Positions 1 through 61,276 of a DNA stretch of 64,000 nucleotides are shown one piece after another. A program made the translations under genes and the position numbers. Position 1 is the stretch's first letter. Each line of letters opens with the position of its first letter. The notes under the pieces are model-generated. The model saw only the letters and a list, made by a program, of their open reading frames with translations. It was not told the origin of the DNA and made no database searches. The stretch covers positions 7,183,148 to 7,247,147 of the forward strand of contig NC_085067.1 of assembly GCF_963662255.1 (NCBI RefSeq). The letters are read 5' to 3'. This DNA comes from Cinclus cinclus (taxonomy: Eukaryota > Chordata > Aves > Passeriformes > Cinclidae).

Positions 1-104
1 ACCTGGTCTAGTGGAAGGTGTCCCTGACCATGGGAGGGGGCTTAAATGAGCAGGGCTTTGAGGCCCCTTCCAACCCAGATCATTCTGTGATTCTGTGACT
101 CAAA
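1..104 (+). mobile_element. CR1 LINE 3' tail, cut by the window edge
   Basis: The window opens inside the typical CR1 3' end: words equivalent to 'tctagtggaaggtgtccctg', 'ccatgggagggggctt', 'ccccttccaacccagatcat' and the terminal ATTCTGTG repeats (near 81-98). Plus-strand orientation. Confidence 0.88.
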
Positions 105-3100
105 CCAGGCAGAGATAAGGAAAATGAGCCTATCTAGCTCCACTGCCCACAGGAGGGGAAAATGGAAGCAGAAACAGCAAATGAGGCTCTAAAGCTCCCG
201 TGTTTGTGTCTGAGATTGCAAAGACTTAGGGCCAGATTTCCCTGGCACTTTCCTGGGTCAGCTGGCATTGCCTGGTCCCCAGCACCAGGCTTTGGCCTCA
301 TCCAGTATCTCCAGCTCCAGCTGGGCCAGATGCCAAAGGCATTGAGGGCTGCTGACCCTCCAAGAGTATCCCTGGCAGTGTTGTGCAGGGTTAGCACAGG
401 AGTCCATCCATGGCTGTGAAAGGAACTGCTCGCCCCTGCCCATTGAACACACTCAACCTGTGCTTGGGGCTGAGAGAAAAATGAAAAATGTGGTATTTTT
501 AAGGGAGACATTTGGAAATGCAAATACATCCTTGCTTTGAGCTGGGATGGGAACTGCTGGAGCACAAATAAGATTCTGAAAACCTCTGCATGGGGCTCAA
601 GCCCACCCATAGCAGTACACCCTGCAAGTACACCCAAGGAAGTACCCCTGTGGAAGGCATAAATGCTACCAGGTATTTCCAGGATCTCAGACACTGAGAG
701 GGAGAAAAGAAAATATAAAAACAATAGATGAAGCTCATTACACAAGCCAGGCTCATGCTTGGCAGCGTCTAGCACCAAGCTCTGAATTTCAGCACAAAAA
801 TGTGCGGCACGCTGCAGATCTGTGGATGGGAAGGAGTAACACGGAGGCAAGATTTAAAATATGATGATGGGTGCAGAGGGGACCTGCTGTGGTCAAAGTT
901 GCCAAGAAGAGCCCCTGAGAGCTGCTGGCTTTTCCCAGTAATTTTGGCTGCCACAGCTCCCTTTGCCCTCACCAGTTGCAGGAGGCACTTACCCTGCACC
1001 ACTGGCAATGTGGAAAAAAATTGGCAGATGAGAGCAAGCAAGGTCCTACAAAACAGCATGTTCAGTTTTCTTTCCAATTTTAACTTGTCCTTGACCTCTC
1101 TTCGCTCCTTCCCAGCAGGGCTGCCTTGGCTCTGTACTTGTCCCGTGCTGCAACGCCCCAGCACATGATGTTTTTGGTGGTACTCACCCCTCAGAAGTGG
1201 CATTTCCGTCCCCAGTTGCTGTGACATCTCCCTGGAAATACTTCAGCAATAGTTTAGCTGATGCCAAAGCAAACATGAACCTGAGGTGCTTGGGGTACCA
1301 AAAGGTGTCAGTGGCCCTGTCACCATTGTGGCCTCCAGAAATGTGGATGCACATCCAATGTGGGGGCTGGACCTGTGCCATGGGATACAGGGACCCCTTT
1401 TTGGTAGGGTAACATTTGTTTTCTGAATCATGCCTTCAAAAGACAAGCATAGCCCCAGGGGATAGTACATGGGGCCCAGGGACTGACACAACATCAGGTG
1501 GGGAATTTGGGTTTCTTTAAGGCTTTACAGCTGTGTCCCGAGACAGCATTTTTGGTATGATGGGCTGGCTTGAGGGTCACCTCCAGCCACGACAGTGGTG
1601 CTCCTCCAGTTCTGACATTAGTCTGCACCAGCAAAGAGGAGGCCAAGCAATGGTCCTTTCCCAAAGCCAGCACATGCCAGGGTATCCCATGTCCCTCTCT
1701 GTAACCCCTGTGGGTTACAAAGCTTTTGGCTTACCTTGTGCACCATCTTTGTCCTGCTCACAGCATTGGGAAGGAATTTATGGGGCCACATCCCAGTGAA
1801 AAAGCACCAAGGGTAGATGTTGCCATGAGCACAGATTTGCTCCAAAACAGGACTTGCAGCTGGATCAGGATTTTCTGCTTCAAATATCACCATGGGCAGA
1901 GCTCTGGGTGATGGAAATGCATGGCCTCAAGCCCTATGCCAACCCCCCAGAGGAGGCCAAGTTATTTAATTATTATTTATTTCACAATTATTTCTTGTGG
2001 AGGTTATTGCAGGACTTATTTAAACCTCCCCTGCCAGCTGGGGGAGATAAGGTGATGACTATTCTGGATACAGTCAAAATTAGCACTGTTATTTGTATTC
2101 TTGTGCCCCAAGAGTGAATTTAAAAATTCCCAACAGTCGTATTATGCCACTCTGCTCATTTTCCCTTTGTCATCCCATGCCAGGCACAAGCTCAGCTCCA
2201 TTTCTAGTTTGGCTCCTCTGAAAACCCACAAGAAATCCTGATCTGGTGAGCACAACTCCTTTTACGGCTGAAGAATGTCTTCAGGCACTCCCGTATGGCT
2301 CCATGGGCTCCCAAATGTCCTCCAAATCAGCCACAAATGGGACAAGAAAAGAAAAAAAAAAAAGGTAAAACAATAACAACAAAATAGACAAGAAACTCCC
2401 CAAAGCCATCCAGTAAAATTGCTTTTATTTCTGTAATTTTTAAAGTATAAAACAAATCAGCCCAATATTGTGTGAACAGAGTGGATTGTATGGATGTGAC
2501 CACAAGGAGCCTTCCCACGTCTTCCCGGCACACCTGGCTATTTACAGTCAGACAAAGGACACAGTTTAGGAAGTGGTAATTTAGTGGAAAAATATCTCTC
2601 ATATAATAAAATAGGAAACCTCATTTCTTTCAGTTCTACCCCTCATATAACACCATCCCACCCCCCAAGATATAACAATTTACCTTTTGCTATGAAGCAC
2701 AATCTCAGAGATTTCTACATTTGGCTGTTCAGTCATCTCATATAAAAAAAAATCAGCATATTCCCAGACTGAAGGTACTGAGGGTACCACTGGCAGTTCA
2801 GTGGTTGCTCTCCTCTTGGTCCCAAGTGCCCATCACTCCAGGCACACACAGATTTTGGCTCATTTAATGCCCCACTCACACCAAAAGCTGAATGGCACCA
2901 CAAGAACAGGTCCAGGGAGCACAGTTTATCCTGTGTCTCCTCCTCACTGCAGCCCTGAAAATCCTAACCCCAACTGTGCCACGCAGATCTGAATGGGGCA
3001 AAGCCCTCTCCTTGGTCAGTACCAAAAACATGAGTCTCAGGCTGTCTCCCCTGACAGAAAATGCCACTGCAGAAGTGGGAGGACAAAGAGCTCAGATGGG

Positions 3101-5956
3101 ACTGAATCTCTGGCATCATTTATACAAAGTGATGGCCATACCAGGTATGATCCAAAAATCACAGTAAGTTTTAGGAGCTGGTAGTGGGAACTCTGGTGTG
3201 TTTGAGTTTCAGGAGTGATGTAAGGCCAAGGTCACTGAACCTCATGAACATCTCCCAGCCAGGGCCCCTGCACAGCTCAAATCACTGTTCAGTGAGTTTT
3301 GGTAGAACGGGACCCTGACTGGAAAGCAGTATTATCAACCTGATGTACAAAAGAAGCTCCAAAGATTAATGCTGAGTTTTCCTATTGCTCCTCCTTCTGC
3401 CATCCACACTGTGAGCAGAAACTCCAACTCAATCCCAGATTTGATGCTCGTACAGGAGCAAAGTCCCCCAGCCCCTCCATAGAGCCTCCCACTGCCCTCT
3501 CCAGTGCCTGGTGGTGCCATCCAGCTTGGCTGAGCAGAGCATCACCAGAAACACACACACGGAATGTTCACAGTGCCAAAACCCCAAACACACAAACACA
3601 AACCTCATCCAGACCTGTGCCACACAACACAAAGAAAATGCAGGATGCGGCACTTTGCTCTTTTTCCTTTTCCAATGTGTCTCCCCATGGGAACACACAC
3701 CACAGGGGAAGAGCTCAGCCAACAACTGGTCACAATGACACAATATCCCAAAACAGTACAAAAGACTTTCCACAGCTGATCCCACTGGTGTTTACCCCAG
3801 GATCACAGGACCTTTCCCTCCCATCTTGGCTGTACCCCAGCATGGTGCTTGGCCCCTGAGGAAGGAGTATAAAGTGCTCATGGATAATCCCATGCTGCCA
3901 CCCAGCATGTCCTATGCCCTGTATTTTGTGGAGGATCTGTCACAGAAGCCCACCAATGCTAAAGGTCTTGCTGGAAAGACCTGAGTTTTATTTATAGACT
4001 TAGAATATGCCAGGCAGCACCACCAAAATAAAACTGAAAAGGAAATAATTCCTAACCTCTGTTGCCAAGAAAAGCAAGGATCCCAGAGATTTGCCCCTAA
4101 GATGCTTTTTAGAAAAGCTTTAGGGCAAAACAGCCACCCAGTGTCCATCTCCCTTGTATTGCACAGTCAGATGCCTTGGTAAGACAAAAGAGCCTATCCC
4201 AAAGTGATGGTCTTGGCTCTGGGATCTCCAAGTTTACCTAAGAACATGTTCCAGCCTGTAAAAGCTCCCAGCATGCTGCTGCTGGCACACATGCAATAAA
4301 TAACTACTCTGTTATTTATCCTGACCTTTCACTGAAGAATAAAGGAAAAATTACTTACATCTATGGATATTTTTATATTTTTCTACCTCATTAAGATGCT
4401 TGAAGTATAAGCCCCTGTAATCAAAAGTATGGAGTGAAACCTCTACTCCAAGTAATTAAAGGATGGGGGAGAGACAAGAGACGTGGTCAACCATTCAGAA
4501 GGGGAAGTGGGGACGTGTCAAAATGGTCCCTCCTAGCTCCAGGCAGCTCTACTGCAGACTACCTGGGCTATTTTTCTAGATAGATCTGAAGGCTCACAAC
4601 AGAAATAAAATGCTATTTGCTGCTGCTGGAAAGAACAAGCTGGGACACAGCTCTGGTTTCTTGCCCATGATGGCTCAGGGTTTGGTAACTCACAAGTGTG
4701 ACCCAATAATTGCACGGACAGACTCACACTGCCTGGGCTTTTACACAAGAAACTTCTTCACACTGCACATATTTGGGTGAAATTAATAATCCTCCACCAG
4801 ACATTAAGTCCAGGGAAAACAGTGTAACTCAGGTGGTGGATGGACCAAGCAGCTTCCTGTAAGCACAAGGGACCAAGGCCACCATGTCCCAGGGAGATGG
4901 CACTGGGCAGCTGAAGCCCTGCTGGACCCTCTGAGCAGGGCTGGGATGCTCTGAATCCAGTCTAGCCTCAAAATCCAGCCCAGCTTCTCCCAAACTGGTT
5001 GTTAGCCTCAGAGAAACAGAGAAGCTGCTTCCTCTGACGATACTGAGCTGGAACTGGACTAAATTCCCACTGGATGGTTTTCTGCACAGAGCGATGGAGA
5101 TGGACTCAGTCATCTTGGATGGCTTTCCCAGCTTTAACAATTCTTTAGTTCTGTGACCTGGACTAAAATAAGGTGAAATCTACCCTCTTGAGGAAAGGCA
5201 AATCACTTGTCTACACTCTTACTGAAGCCTTATTTTGAAGGCTTGTACAGTACCTGGGTCATGTCCTGGTCCCCTATACCAGGGTGGGTCTCATCCACGG
5301 TGAAAATCTTTGAAGAGGAATTAGTTGTCCCATGGGATCAACGGATTAAATCATTTAGACAGAACACATTTGAAAAATAAAACTTCTTCAAGACCAAGTA
5401 TAATAAGATTTTAAAAAATCAGCAACAATCTTCTAACCACAGAGTATCTATAAAGATCTTTTTAAAGAGCTCCATATTAAAATTCCTTGAATACATTATA
5501 TATTAAATACAGTAACAACATTTCATGCAAGGTTTTCTGTACAATAAATCAGCTCAGTAGTATAACAATTCTGTACATTCCCATTGGTCTGGGGGCTCTG
5601 CTCATCTTCAATGCTGGTGATGGAGAAAAGAAAGGAAGGATGATATTTGGCACCTACTGCATGGAACGAGAGATACTCTTGCCCAGATGACACAGAAAAA
5701 TACTGGAAGCTTTTAAGAGGCAAAAAGTAGAAGAGAAAATCCAACAACAAAGGAGCAAATGCTATCCCAGACCCTGGCTCTAGTGCTGTTGCTGGAATGT
5801 AAGAGAAAGGAAAGATACAGGCTCTGGCTAACTAAATATCATCAGGATGGATCCTAGAGGACTGTGAGGAAAACTGGAGGGAGGATTTGGAGAGCTGGAG
5901 AAGAAACCAACCACTATCAGCTTCTCAGCTGACACAGCTCAATGGAGAAAGATAAA
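105..5956. other. 3' flank of ATP2A3, no gene recognised
   Basis: Nearly 6 kb without an exon I can identify on either strand. It may hold distal 3' UTR (AATAAA words on the minus strand at 3987-3992 and 2424-2429, the second followed by a T-rich and GT-rich stretch). In mammals P2RX1 lies downstream of ATP2A3, but none of its conserved motifs appears here. A degenerate CR1 tail sits near 5040-5156. Confidence 0.5.
5040..5156 (+). mobile_element. Degenerate CR1 LINE 3' tail
   Basis: The stretch ending in 'ctttcccagctttaacaatt' and 'ctttagttctgtga' resembles a diverged CR1 terminus in plus orientation. The 5' boundary is unclear. Confidence 0.5.
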
Positions 5957-7151
5957 TTTAATGGATCCCAAAATCCACTCCTGATCTACAAACCCTCACT
6001 GAAGACTGTCTCACTCCTGCTGCGTACAAATCTCCAGAGGGCAAGAAAGTTGGTGCCTTACAAAAAGGGATGCCACAACAAACACCACTCATGGAGAAAG
6101 ACCACATTATGTACAAGCATACATTCATTCCCATCTTGATCCCTTGGCAAGGATGCCCTGTGCAAGTCAGTGATGTTCTCCAAAGCAGAGCACATGAAGT
6201 CATGGATGTGCTCCTAAACACTTAAGCTCTACTTCTGCTAGGGAAATAGTTAAAAATTCACTGAGGAAAGCAAGTGTGACCAGGAAGGAGTGGTGGACAT
6301 GAGGGATACAAGGTGGGCATCCCCTTGCTTTTCTTTACATGGCTGGCCCTACAAGGAGAAGGACTGCCTTACATAGTGCAGATGGGATCTAGCAAGATGC
6401 CAGCTGGAGAACAGACAAGACTTCATTGTGCTTTGGTGCTGGATGAGCCTGAGAAGGTTCTGGGCTTTCCATAATGCAGGGATCAAACAGGACAGCATGA
6501 TAAATAGGGAGAACTTCACCTTCCACCACATGCACCTGACCTCAATGTATAAACACACAACCATGAGATTCACACCAATGTTGGACACACTTTGAAGCTA
6601 TGCCCAGCCCCTGGAGCAGAGCACAGCTGCAGCAACACTATGGACATCATCAAGGCTCAACAACCCCAACACACAGCCCCCTCTCCTCTCTCCCTGCCCT
6701 CACTTGCTGCCAAACCCTTCCCAGCCCCTGAAGCTGCCTTGTGCATCCCATCCCACTGCAGGATGCGGCCTCAAATCCCAACTTCCTGCCTTAATCTCTC
6801 ATGAAGCCCACCTTGCCTGTGCTCACTCAGTCAGGGTAAAAATTGGAAAGAGGGTCTCAAATTTGGCAAGAACAAATCCCAAGGAACCACTTTACAATGA
6901 TTCAGATCCACACAGCTCCATCCCCAAGCTCTGCGCCAGCTGTCCAGGAATTGCACTCATATGTACAGGAAAAAGAAAGCTACAGAACAAAACAAAATCA
7001 GTAATTTTTTCTTTTCGACGGGTCACCCGCATTTGTCTGGAAGTCGGACACATGCATGTCCTGCTGGCTTTAGCGGTGGTCACGCATGCAAGGCTTCAGT
7101 CCGAGTTACACGTTAGGGATCCTCTAGTTCGGAGTGCCGCCCTCGTGTCAT
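5957..7151 (-). other. ATP2A3: Probable ATP2A3 3' UTR (3' end uncertain)
   Basis: This is the sequence after the stop codon on the minus strand. It is AT-rich with no conserved frame. The nearest poly(A)-signal-like word is ATTAAA at 5957-5962; canonical AATAAA words on this strand lie at 3987-3992 and 2424-2429 and would give 3.2- or 4.7-kb UTRs. The boundary is a guess from signal words only. Confidence 0.4.
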
Positions 7152-55214
<48,063 letters not shown>

Positions 55215-55429
55215 GCCCCGGCCCGGGGGTGCTGGCCGGGGGCGCAGGAGGCACACGGGGCGCCGCTCTCACGGCGATGCCTCGGCACCTCTCCGCCCGC
55301 CCCCCGGTACCGGCACCGCCCCCGGCACCGCCCCGCTCCGCTCCCGCCTCCCCCGGGGCCCGGCGCCGCCCCCTCGGCACCGCCGGGACCCCCGGGCTGG
55401 CTCCGTCCCCGCTGTCGCCCCCGCGGCAA

Positions 55430-55956
55430 GGGTTGGAAGGGACCTGAAAGCCCGTCCCGCTGCACCCCCTGCCATGGGCAAGGACACCCTTCACTGTCCC
55501 AGGCTGTTCCAAGCCCCTCCAGCCCGGCCTTGGACACTTCCAGGGATCCGGGGGCAGCCGCAGCTGCTCTGGGCACCCTGTGCCAGGGACTGCCACCCTC
55601 ACAGGGAAGAATTTCCTCCACATATCTGATCTAAATCTCTCCTCCTTCAGCTTAAAGCCATTCTCCCTTGTCCCGTTTCTCCAGCCCTTGTCCAAAGTCC
55701 CTCTCCAGCTCTCTTGGAGAGCCCCTTTAGGCACTGGATGGGGCTCTAGGCTCTCCCTGGAGCCTTCTCTTCTCCAGGCTGAAGAACCCAGCTCTCTCAG
55801 CCTGTCGATGTTTTGGCAGATTTCCAGGCTGAGAAATGGGCAGGTTTGTGGGCAGTGGAAACAGTCCAGAGGAAATAGCTGTGTCTTAAGCAGTTAAGAG
55901 CAGAACTAAAGTTTCCATCACAAAAACAATATTAAAAATATCAGGAGCAGTAGAAG
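55430..55956. repeat. Duplicated block, copy B (527 bp), abutting the promoter
   Basis: The near-identical partner of 24914-25440. It contains a minus-oriented CR1 3' fragment (55430 to about 55812) and the same 144-bp non-CR1 flank. Unlike copy A it lacks the last CR1 bases that carry the terminal CACAGAATGATTT word, so copy A looks more complete. Confidence 0.97.
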
Positions 55957-58900
55957 GAGATGGGAATGCTGCATGGGTGCAGTTCAGCTGTGGGGTCTAA
56001 GGGGGCTGCCTGAGAGTGATGCTCTCTGGGTCCCTTCCAGCTCCCTATTTCCAGCTGGAAGCTGAGCATGCCCCAGCCCTGCTCCTACTCTGCTGGAAAC
56101 AAAGCAGTCCTATGTCCTCTGACTTTGGTGGGATCAGGATTATGAGTATATGATAGCAGCAGGAGCCCTGGAATTGCAAATCCCTGCCTGACGCTTGTGG
56201 AAACCACTGACACTGTTCCCATCAATGCACTGCATCCAGAGAGAGGCAGTTGTGCTGGGCTGCCTTTGTCTTTGGAAACGTGAAATGCAAATTGTCACTG
56301 CAGAGAGACAGAGAAAGGATCCAAGGGACCTCCTTTGTGACAAAATCTCAGCACCAGTCTCACTGTGTATGTCCCAGACATCCTGGGACATCCCACTTCA
56401 CACTGCCCAGTGCTCTTTGTCCCCACACAGAAGGGAGAGCATCCATATTTGAGTAATGGGCTTATCCTGGAGGAACATACATTTTAGCAACTATTTAGAC
56501 AGCAGGACTGGCTCTGACCCGTCTCACTCCCCTGTTTTAGGCAGGTTCCCTGTCCTCTTCCTGCGTGGCCGTGGGCAGGCCAGGGCTCCAGTTACACCAC
56601 ACAAGGGCTTTACATCGCTCTTTGCAATAGGCTACCTAAATGACTTCTTCCAGCAGCAAAATGACTGGTTTTAGCAGCTCCCCCATGCAGCACAGACCAC
56701 CAGGAGCACTGTGACAGCTACCCAAATCTGGAAAAGGAGAGTTGTCCCCAAAATCCACTATACAATCCAACTAAGGGTAACCACCACCACCACATCTGTG
56801 GGACTTTTCTACGTAGCACGCCTGACCTGGCTCCCTCACCCAGGCAGCTCAAACCTGCTCCCAGGGACTCTCCCCATGTGAACACCAACTTCTGACTTTT
56901 CAGGTACTTCCAGTTTTCCCAGTGCTGCTGGAAGAAGGCTGTAGTTGATGGTGACTGGTACTGCTCTCCAGCTGAGAGGGTGAGGAGCCCAGCTTCTGCA
57001 GAAATGCACCCAAGGCAGAGCCAGAGACAGCGGCCAGCAGGAGGAAGTGACAGCAGACATCTCAGGGAGGAGCTCTGGATTATTTATTTCTATGTAAATT
57101 CATTTATAGAAAATGTTTTGCAGCTTTCACTGGAGTGGAGGTCCTGAGGAAATGCAGGTTTGGTTTTCAAGTTTGATAAATTCATTTTTTTCGGTTCACC
57201 ACAGCTGAAGCGTGGGAGGCAGAGGGTGCTCCAGAGCTCAGCCCATGTGTCACAGGCTCTCCTGTGCAAGAAGCACAGCTCCCAGCCCTGTGGGCTGGCC
57301 TTGCTTCAAGCTCTGTCACTGTATTCATCTGACTCTCATGAGTGTTTTGGGAGAAAAAGTGCTGTTTCTGCTGCTGAGCCCCCCAGGTAGCGGTGCTGCC
57401 CTTGGCCAGAGTCTGCCCCGGAGCTCTCTGGCTCATGGGGCTGACTGGTTCACAGAATCCCAGGGTGAATCAGGCTGGAAAAGACCACAGTAACTCATCT
57501 GATCCAACCTTTCTGCTCCAGCAGGGTCATCCCAGAGCACATGGCACGGAGCGTTTCCAGAGGGTTCTGGAATATCTCCAGTGAGGGAGACTCCACACCC
57601 TCTCTGGGTCAATGTAAATGAAAGAAGTTCTTCCTCGTGTTGAGGTAGAACTTCCTAGGCATCAATTTCTGCCCATTTCATCTTGTTCTATTTCGTGGCA
57701 CCACTGGGAAGAGCCTGGCTCATCTTCTTGACGTTCCCCCTTCAGATACTGACAGACATGGATGAGGTCCCCTCTCACTCATCCCTTCTCAAGGCTCAAT
57801 GGGCCCAGCTCCCTCAGCCTGTCCTCATTAGAGAGATTTCCATCAGGTGCCTGGGAGGAATTGATGTGATGTGAAAATATTAACGCATACTGTGCTCTTG
57901 GCCAGAGGACCTGATGCAATAGATTGTCCCCAAAACTGGGAGGCTGCTCTGAAAGCAGCAGCTCTGGCAGGGGTGGGACAGGACCCCTCGTCCCCAGCCT
58001 TGTGAGCCTGTGTGGAAGCTCATGACAGGCAGCTGCCCTGTTAGCCTATTTCAGGGCAAACATACTGCCCTTAGAGCAAGGCCTTTGGAAAGAGGGTGTC
58101 CTCCTGGGCATGACTGAGACCAGGCCCTACACCACAAACTGCCTCACCTGCACACAAGAAGGTGAAGGTCTGGTTTAATGCTCATTGTGCAGACTGAGAA
58201 CAGAGGCAAGACACAGAAAGCTCAAGCTGTGTGACTGTGCATGTACCACCTGGAGACCCTCATTGCTCTCCCCAGCATCTCCTGACCCTTTTGTCACGTT
58301 CCCCCACACCAGCAGTTCCTCCAGCCCAGCACAGTCCCACCTCACACACGAGGCCAGGTGCAGGCTGCTGTTCCTGCTTCTCCCAGTTTCCTTGCATTAT
58401 GCCATTCCTTGTACTGGAAAAGAGCACAAAGATGCTGTCCCAGCTGCAAAGGTTAAAGTTTGACAAGGTTGGGAGCAACTGAAGTGACAGTTAAAAGGGA
58501 ACATCTGGCAGCCCTGGTAACAAGGCAGCACCATCCCCCCCACCTATAATTAAGAAAACCATTAGTAACTGGAAGCTGTAAGTTAGTGAGGGAAAATGAA
58601 CTGAAAACACACTCAATATTGCCATCAAAGGGTCCACAGATATCCTGGGCTGTGGAAGGAGCTGGGCTCCATCCCTGGCAGCCCCCGAGTGTGGGGGATT
58701 CCCTTCTGCAGCCGGCCAGCCCTGAAACAAAGGGCTAACCTCTTATTTATCTTGGCTTCCCCCATGGTAAAATCTTTTGGAGGTAGAGACGCTTAAGAGA
58801 GCCATAAAAAGAAGAAAGGAATGGATTCAACACCTCCCAGGCTACTGAAGAGTTTTTTGGGTTTGTTTGTTGTTTTTTTGGGGGTTTTCTTTGCCATGGC

Positions 58901-59300
58901 TTCGGTGTAGGACAAAGAGCAGGACCCAGCCAGGGTGCATGACATGGAAGTCTACAGGCAGTTTTGATTTTAGCCTTGCTTCTACAAAAGGCAATTGGGA
59001 GTAATTGTCCCAGAAGCTGTGGATTTGCATTGCTCCACTCCCTGGCTGGGGCTGAGGGCAGTGGGATTCTGGAGCCAACCCGGAGCCTGTTGGAGCCAGC
59101 AGTGAGACTGAACCAACACCACGCTCCTCACTCCAAGGTTTTACAATCCCTGGAAGATTAATCATTTGTGTCCACTTTGTTCCTCTGAGATGGGGGGAAA
59201 AAATGTTGTTTTCTGGGAAGGCAGAGTGAGTGGGCTGTGTGCTGGAAACCAGGCCCAGGCTCCGGCTCAGATCCGCGTGTGAGGAAGTGATGGATGGCAC
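55957..59300. other. 5' flank of ATP2A3, proximal part
   Basis: No gene recognised on either strand apart from the CR1 fragment at 57451-57845. In mammals ZZEF1 lies upstream of ATP2A3; none of its exons could be identified here. Confidence 0.55.
57451..57845 (-). mobile_element. CR1 LINE 3' fragment, different subfamily
   Basis: The plus strand reads 'cacagaatcccagggtgaat', 'caggctggaaaagaccacag', 'gggtcatcccagagcacatg' and 'gaggtcccctctcactcatc', the reverse complement of a CR1 3' region of another subfamily than the other fragments here. Confidence 0.85.
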
Positions 59301-61276
59301 GTGGTACCGGAGCAGGGCTCAGGCGGTACCGGAGCAGGGCACAGGCGGTACCGGAGCAGGGCACAGGCGGTACCGGATCAGAGCTCAGGCGGTACCGGAG
59401 CAGGGCTCAGGCGGTACCGGATCAGAGCTCAGGCGGTACCGGAGCAGGGCTCAGGCGGTACCGGAGCAGAGCACAGGCGGTACCGGAGCAGGGCACAGGC
59501 GGTACCGGAGCAGAGCACAGGCGGTACCGGAGCAGGGCTCAGGCGGTACCGGATCAGAGCACAGGCGGTACCGGAGCAGGGCACAGGTGGTACCGGAGCT
59601 GAGCACAGGCGGTACCGGAGCAGGGCTCAGGCGGTACCGGAGCAGAGCTCAGGCGGTACCGGAGCAGGGCACAGGCGGTACCGGAGCAGGGCACAGGCGG
59701 TACCGGAGCAGAGCTCAGGCGGTACCGGAGCAGGGCACAGGCGGTACCGGAGCAGGGCACAGGCGGTACCGGAGCAGAGCTCAGGCGGTACCGGAGCAGG
59801 GCACAGGCGGTACCGGATCAGAGCTCAGGCGGTACCGGATCAGGGCTCAGGCGGTACCGGAGCAGGGCACAGGCGGTACCGGAGCAGGGCTCAGGCGGTA
59901 CCGGATCAGAGCTCAGGCGGTACCGGAGCAGGGCACAGGCGGTACCGGAGCTGGGCACAGGCGGTACCGGATCAGAGCTCAGGCGGTACCGGAGCAGGGC
60001 TCAGGCGGTACCGGAGCTGGGCACAGGCGGTACCGGATCAGAGCTCAGGCGGTACCGGAGCAGGGCACAGGCGGTACCGGATCAGAGCTCAGGCGGTACC
60101 GGAGCAGGGCACAGGCGGTACCGGAGCAGGGCTCAGGCGGTACCGGATCAGAGCACAGGCGGTACCGGAGCAGGGCTCAGGCGGTACCGGAGCAGGGCAC
60201 AGGCGGTACCGGAGCAGAGCTCAGGCGGTACCGGAGCAGGGCACAGGCGGTACCGGATCAGGGCACAGGCGGTACCGGAGCTGGGCACAGGCGGTACCGG
60301 AGCAGGGCACAGGCGGTACCGGAGCAGGGCACAGGCGGTACCGGAGCTGAGCACAGGCGGTACCGGAGCAGGGCTCAGGCGGTACCGGATCAGGGCACAG
60401 GCGGTACCGGAGCAGGGCACAGGCGGTACCGGAGCAGAGCTCAGGCGGTACCGGAGCAGGGCACAGGCAGTACCGGATCAGGGCACAGGCGGTACCGGAG
60501 CAGGGCTCAGGCGGTACCGGAGCTGGGCACAGGCGGTACCGGAGCAGGGCACAGGCGGTACCGGAGCAGGGCACAGGCGGTACCGGATCAGAGCACAGGT
60601 GGTACCGGAGCAGGGCTCAGGCGGTACCGGAGCAGGGCACAGGCGGTACCGGAGCAGGGCACAGGCGGTACCGGAGCTGGGCTCAGGCGGTACCGGAGCA
60701 GGGCACAGGCGGTACCGGAGCAGGGCACAGGCGGTACCGGAGCTGAGCACAGGCGGTACCGGAGCAGGGCTCAGGCGGTACCGGATCAGGGCACAGGCGG
60801 TACCGGAGCAGGGCTCAGGCGGTACCGGAGCAGGGCACAGGCGGTACCAGAGCTGGGCACAGGCGGTACCGGAGCTGAGCACAGGCGGTACCGGAGCAGG
60901 GCTCAGGCGGTACCGGATCAGGGCACAGGCGGTACCGGAGCAGGGCACAGGCGGTACCGGATCAGAGCTCAGGCGGTACCGGAGCAGGGCACAGGCGGTA
61001 CCGGATCAGGGCACAGGCGGTACCGGAGCAGGGCTCAGGCGGTACCGGAGCAGGGCACAGGCGGTACCGGATCAGAGCACAGGTGGTACCGGAGCAGAGC
61101 TCAGGCGGTACCGGAGCAGGGCACAGGCGGTACCGGAGCAGGGCTCAGGCGGTACCGGAGCTGGGCACAGGCGGTACCGGAGCAGGGCACAGGCGGTACC
61201 GGAGCAGGGCTCAGGCGGTACCGGAGCAGGGCACAGGCGGTACCGGAGCAGGGCACAGGCGGTACCGGAGCTCAGG
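59301..61276. repeat. 22-bp minisatellite, about 90 copies
   Basis: A tandem array of GCGGTACCGGAGCAGGGCAC plus AG, 22 bp. Four sites vary between units: base 12 G/T, base 14 A/T, base 16 G/A and base 19 A/T. The period does not drift over nearly 2 kb, since one frame translates with an unbroken 22-residue period from end to end. Each standard unit holds two CpGs, a GGTACC site and the palindrome CGGTACCG. The 776-residue open frame across the array arises because the unit has no stop in that frame and 22 is not divisible by 3; it is not a gene. Confidence 0.98.

Noticed and set aside
1..5950. Possible P2RX1 exons (the mammalian downstream neighbour)
   Set aside because: No P2X receptor motif, cysteine pattern or N-terminal signature could be found on either strand.
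55242..55256. Upstream in-frame start that would add 14 residues before MEAAH
   Set aside because: The codon at 55256 is GTG, not ATG. The family start MEAAH at 55214 has a good Kozak context.
59301..61276. CRISPR-like array
   Set aside because: The units are contiguous with no unique spacers, and the context is a vertebrate genome.
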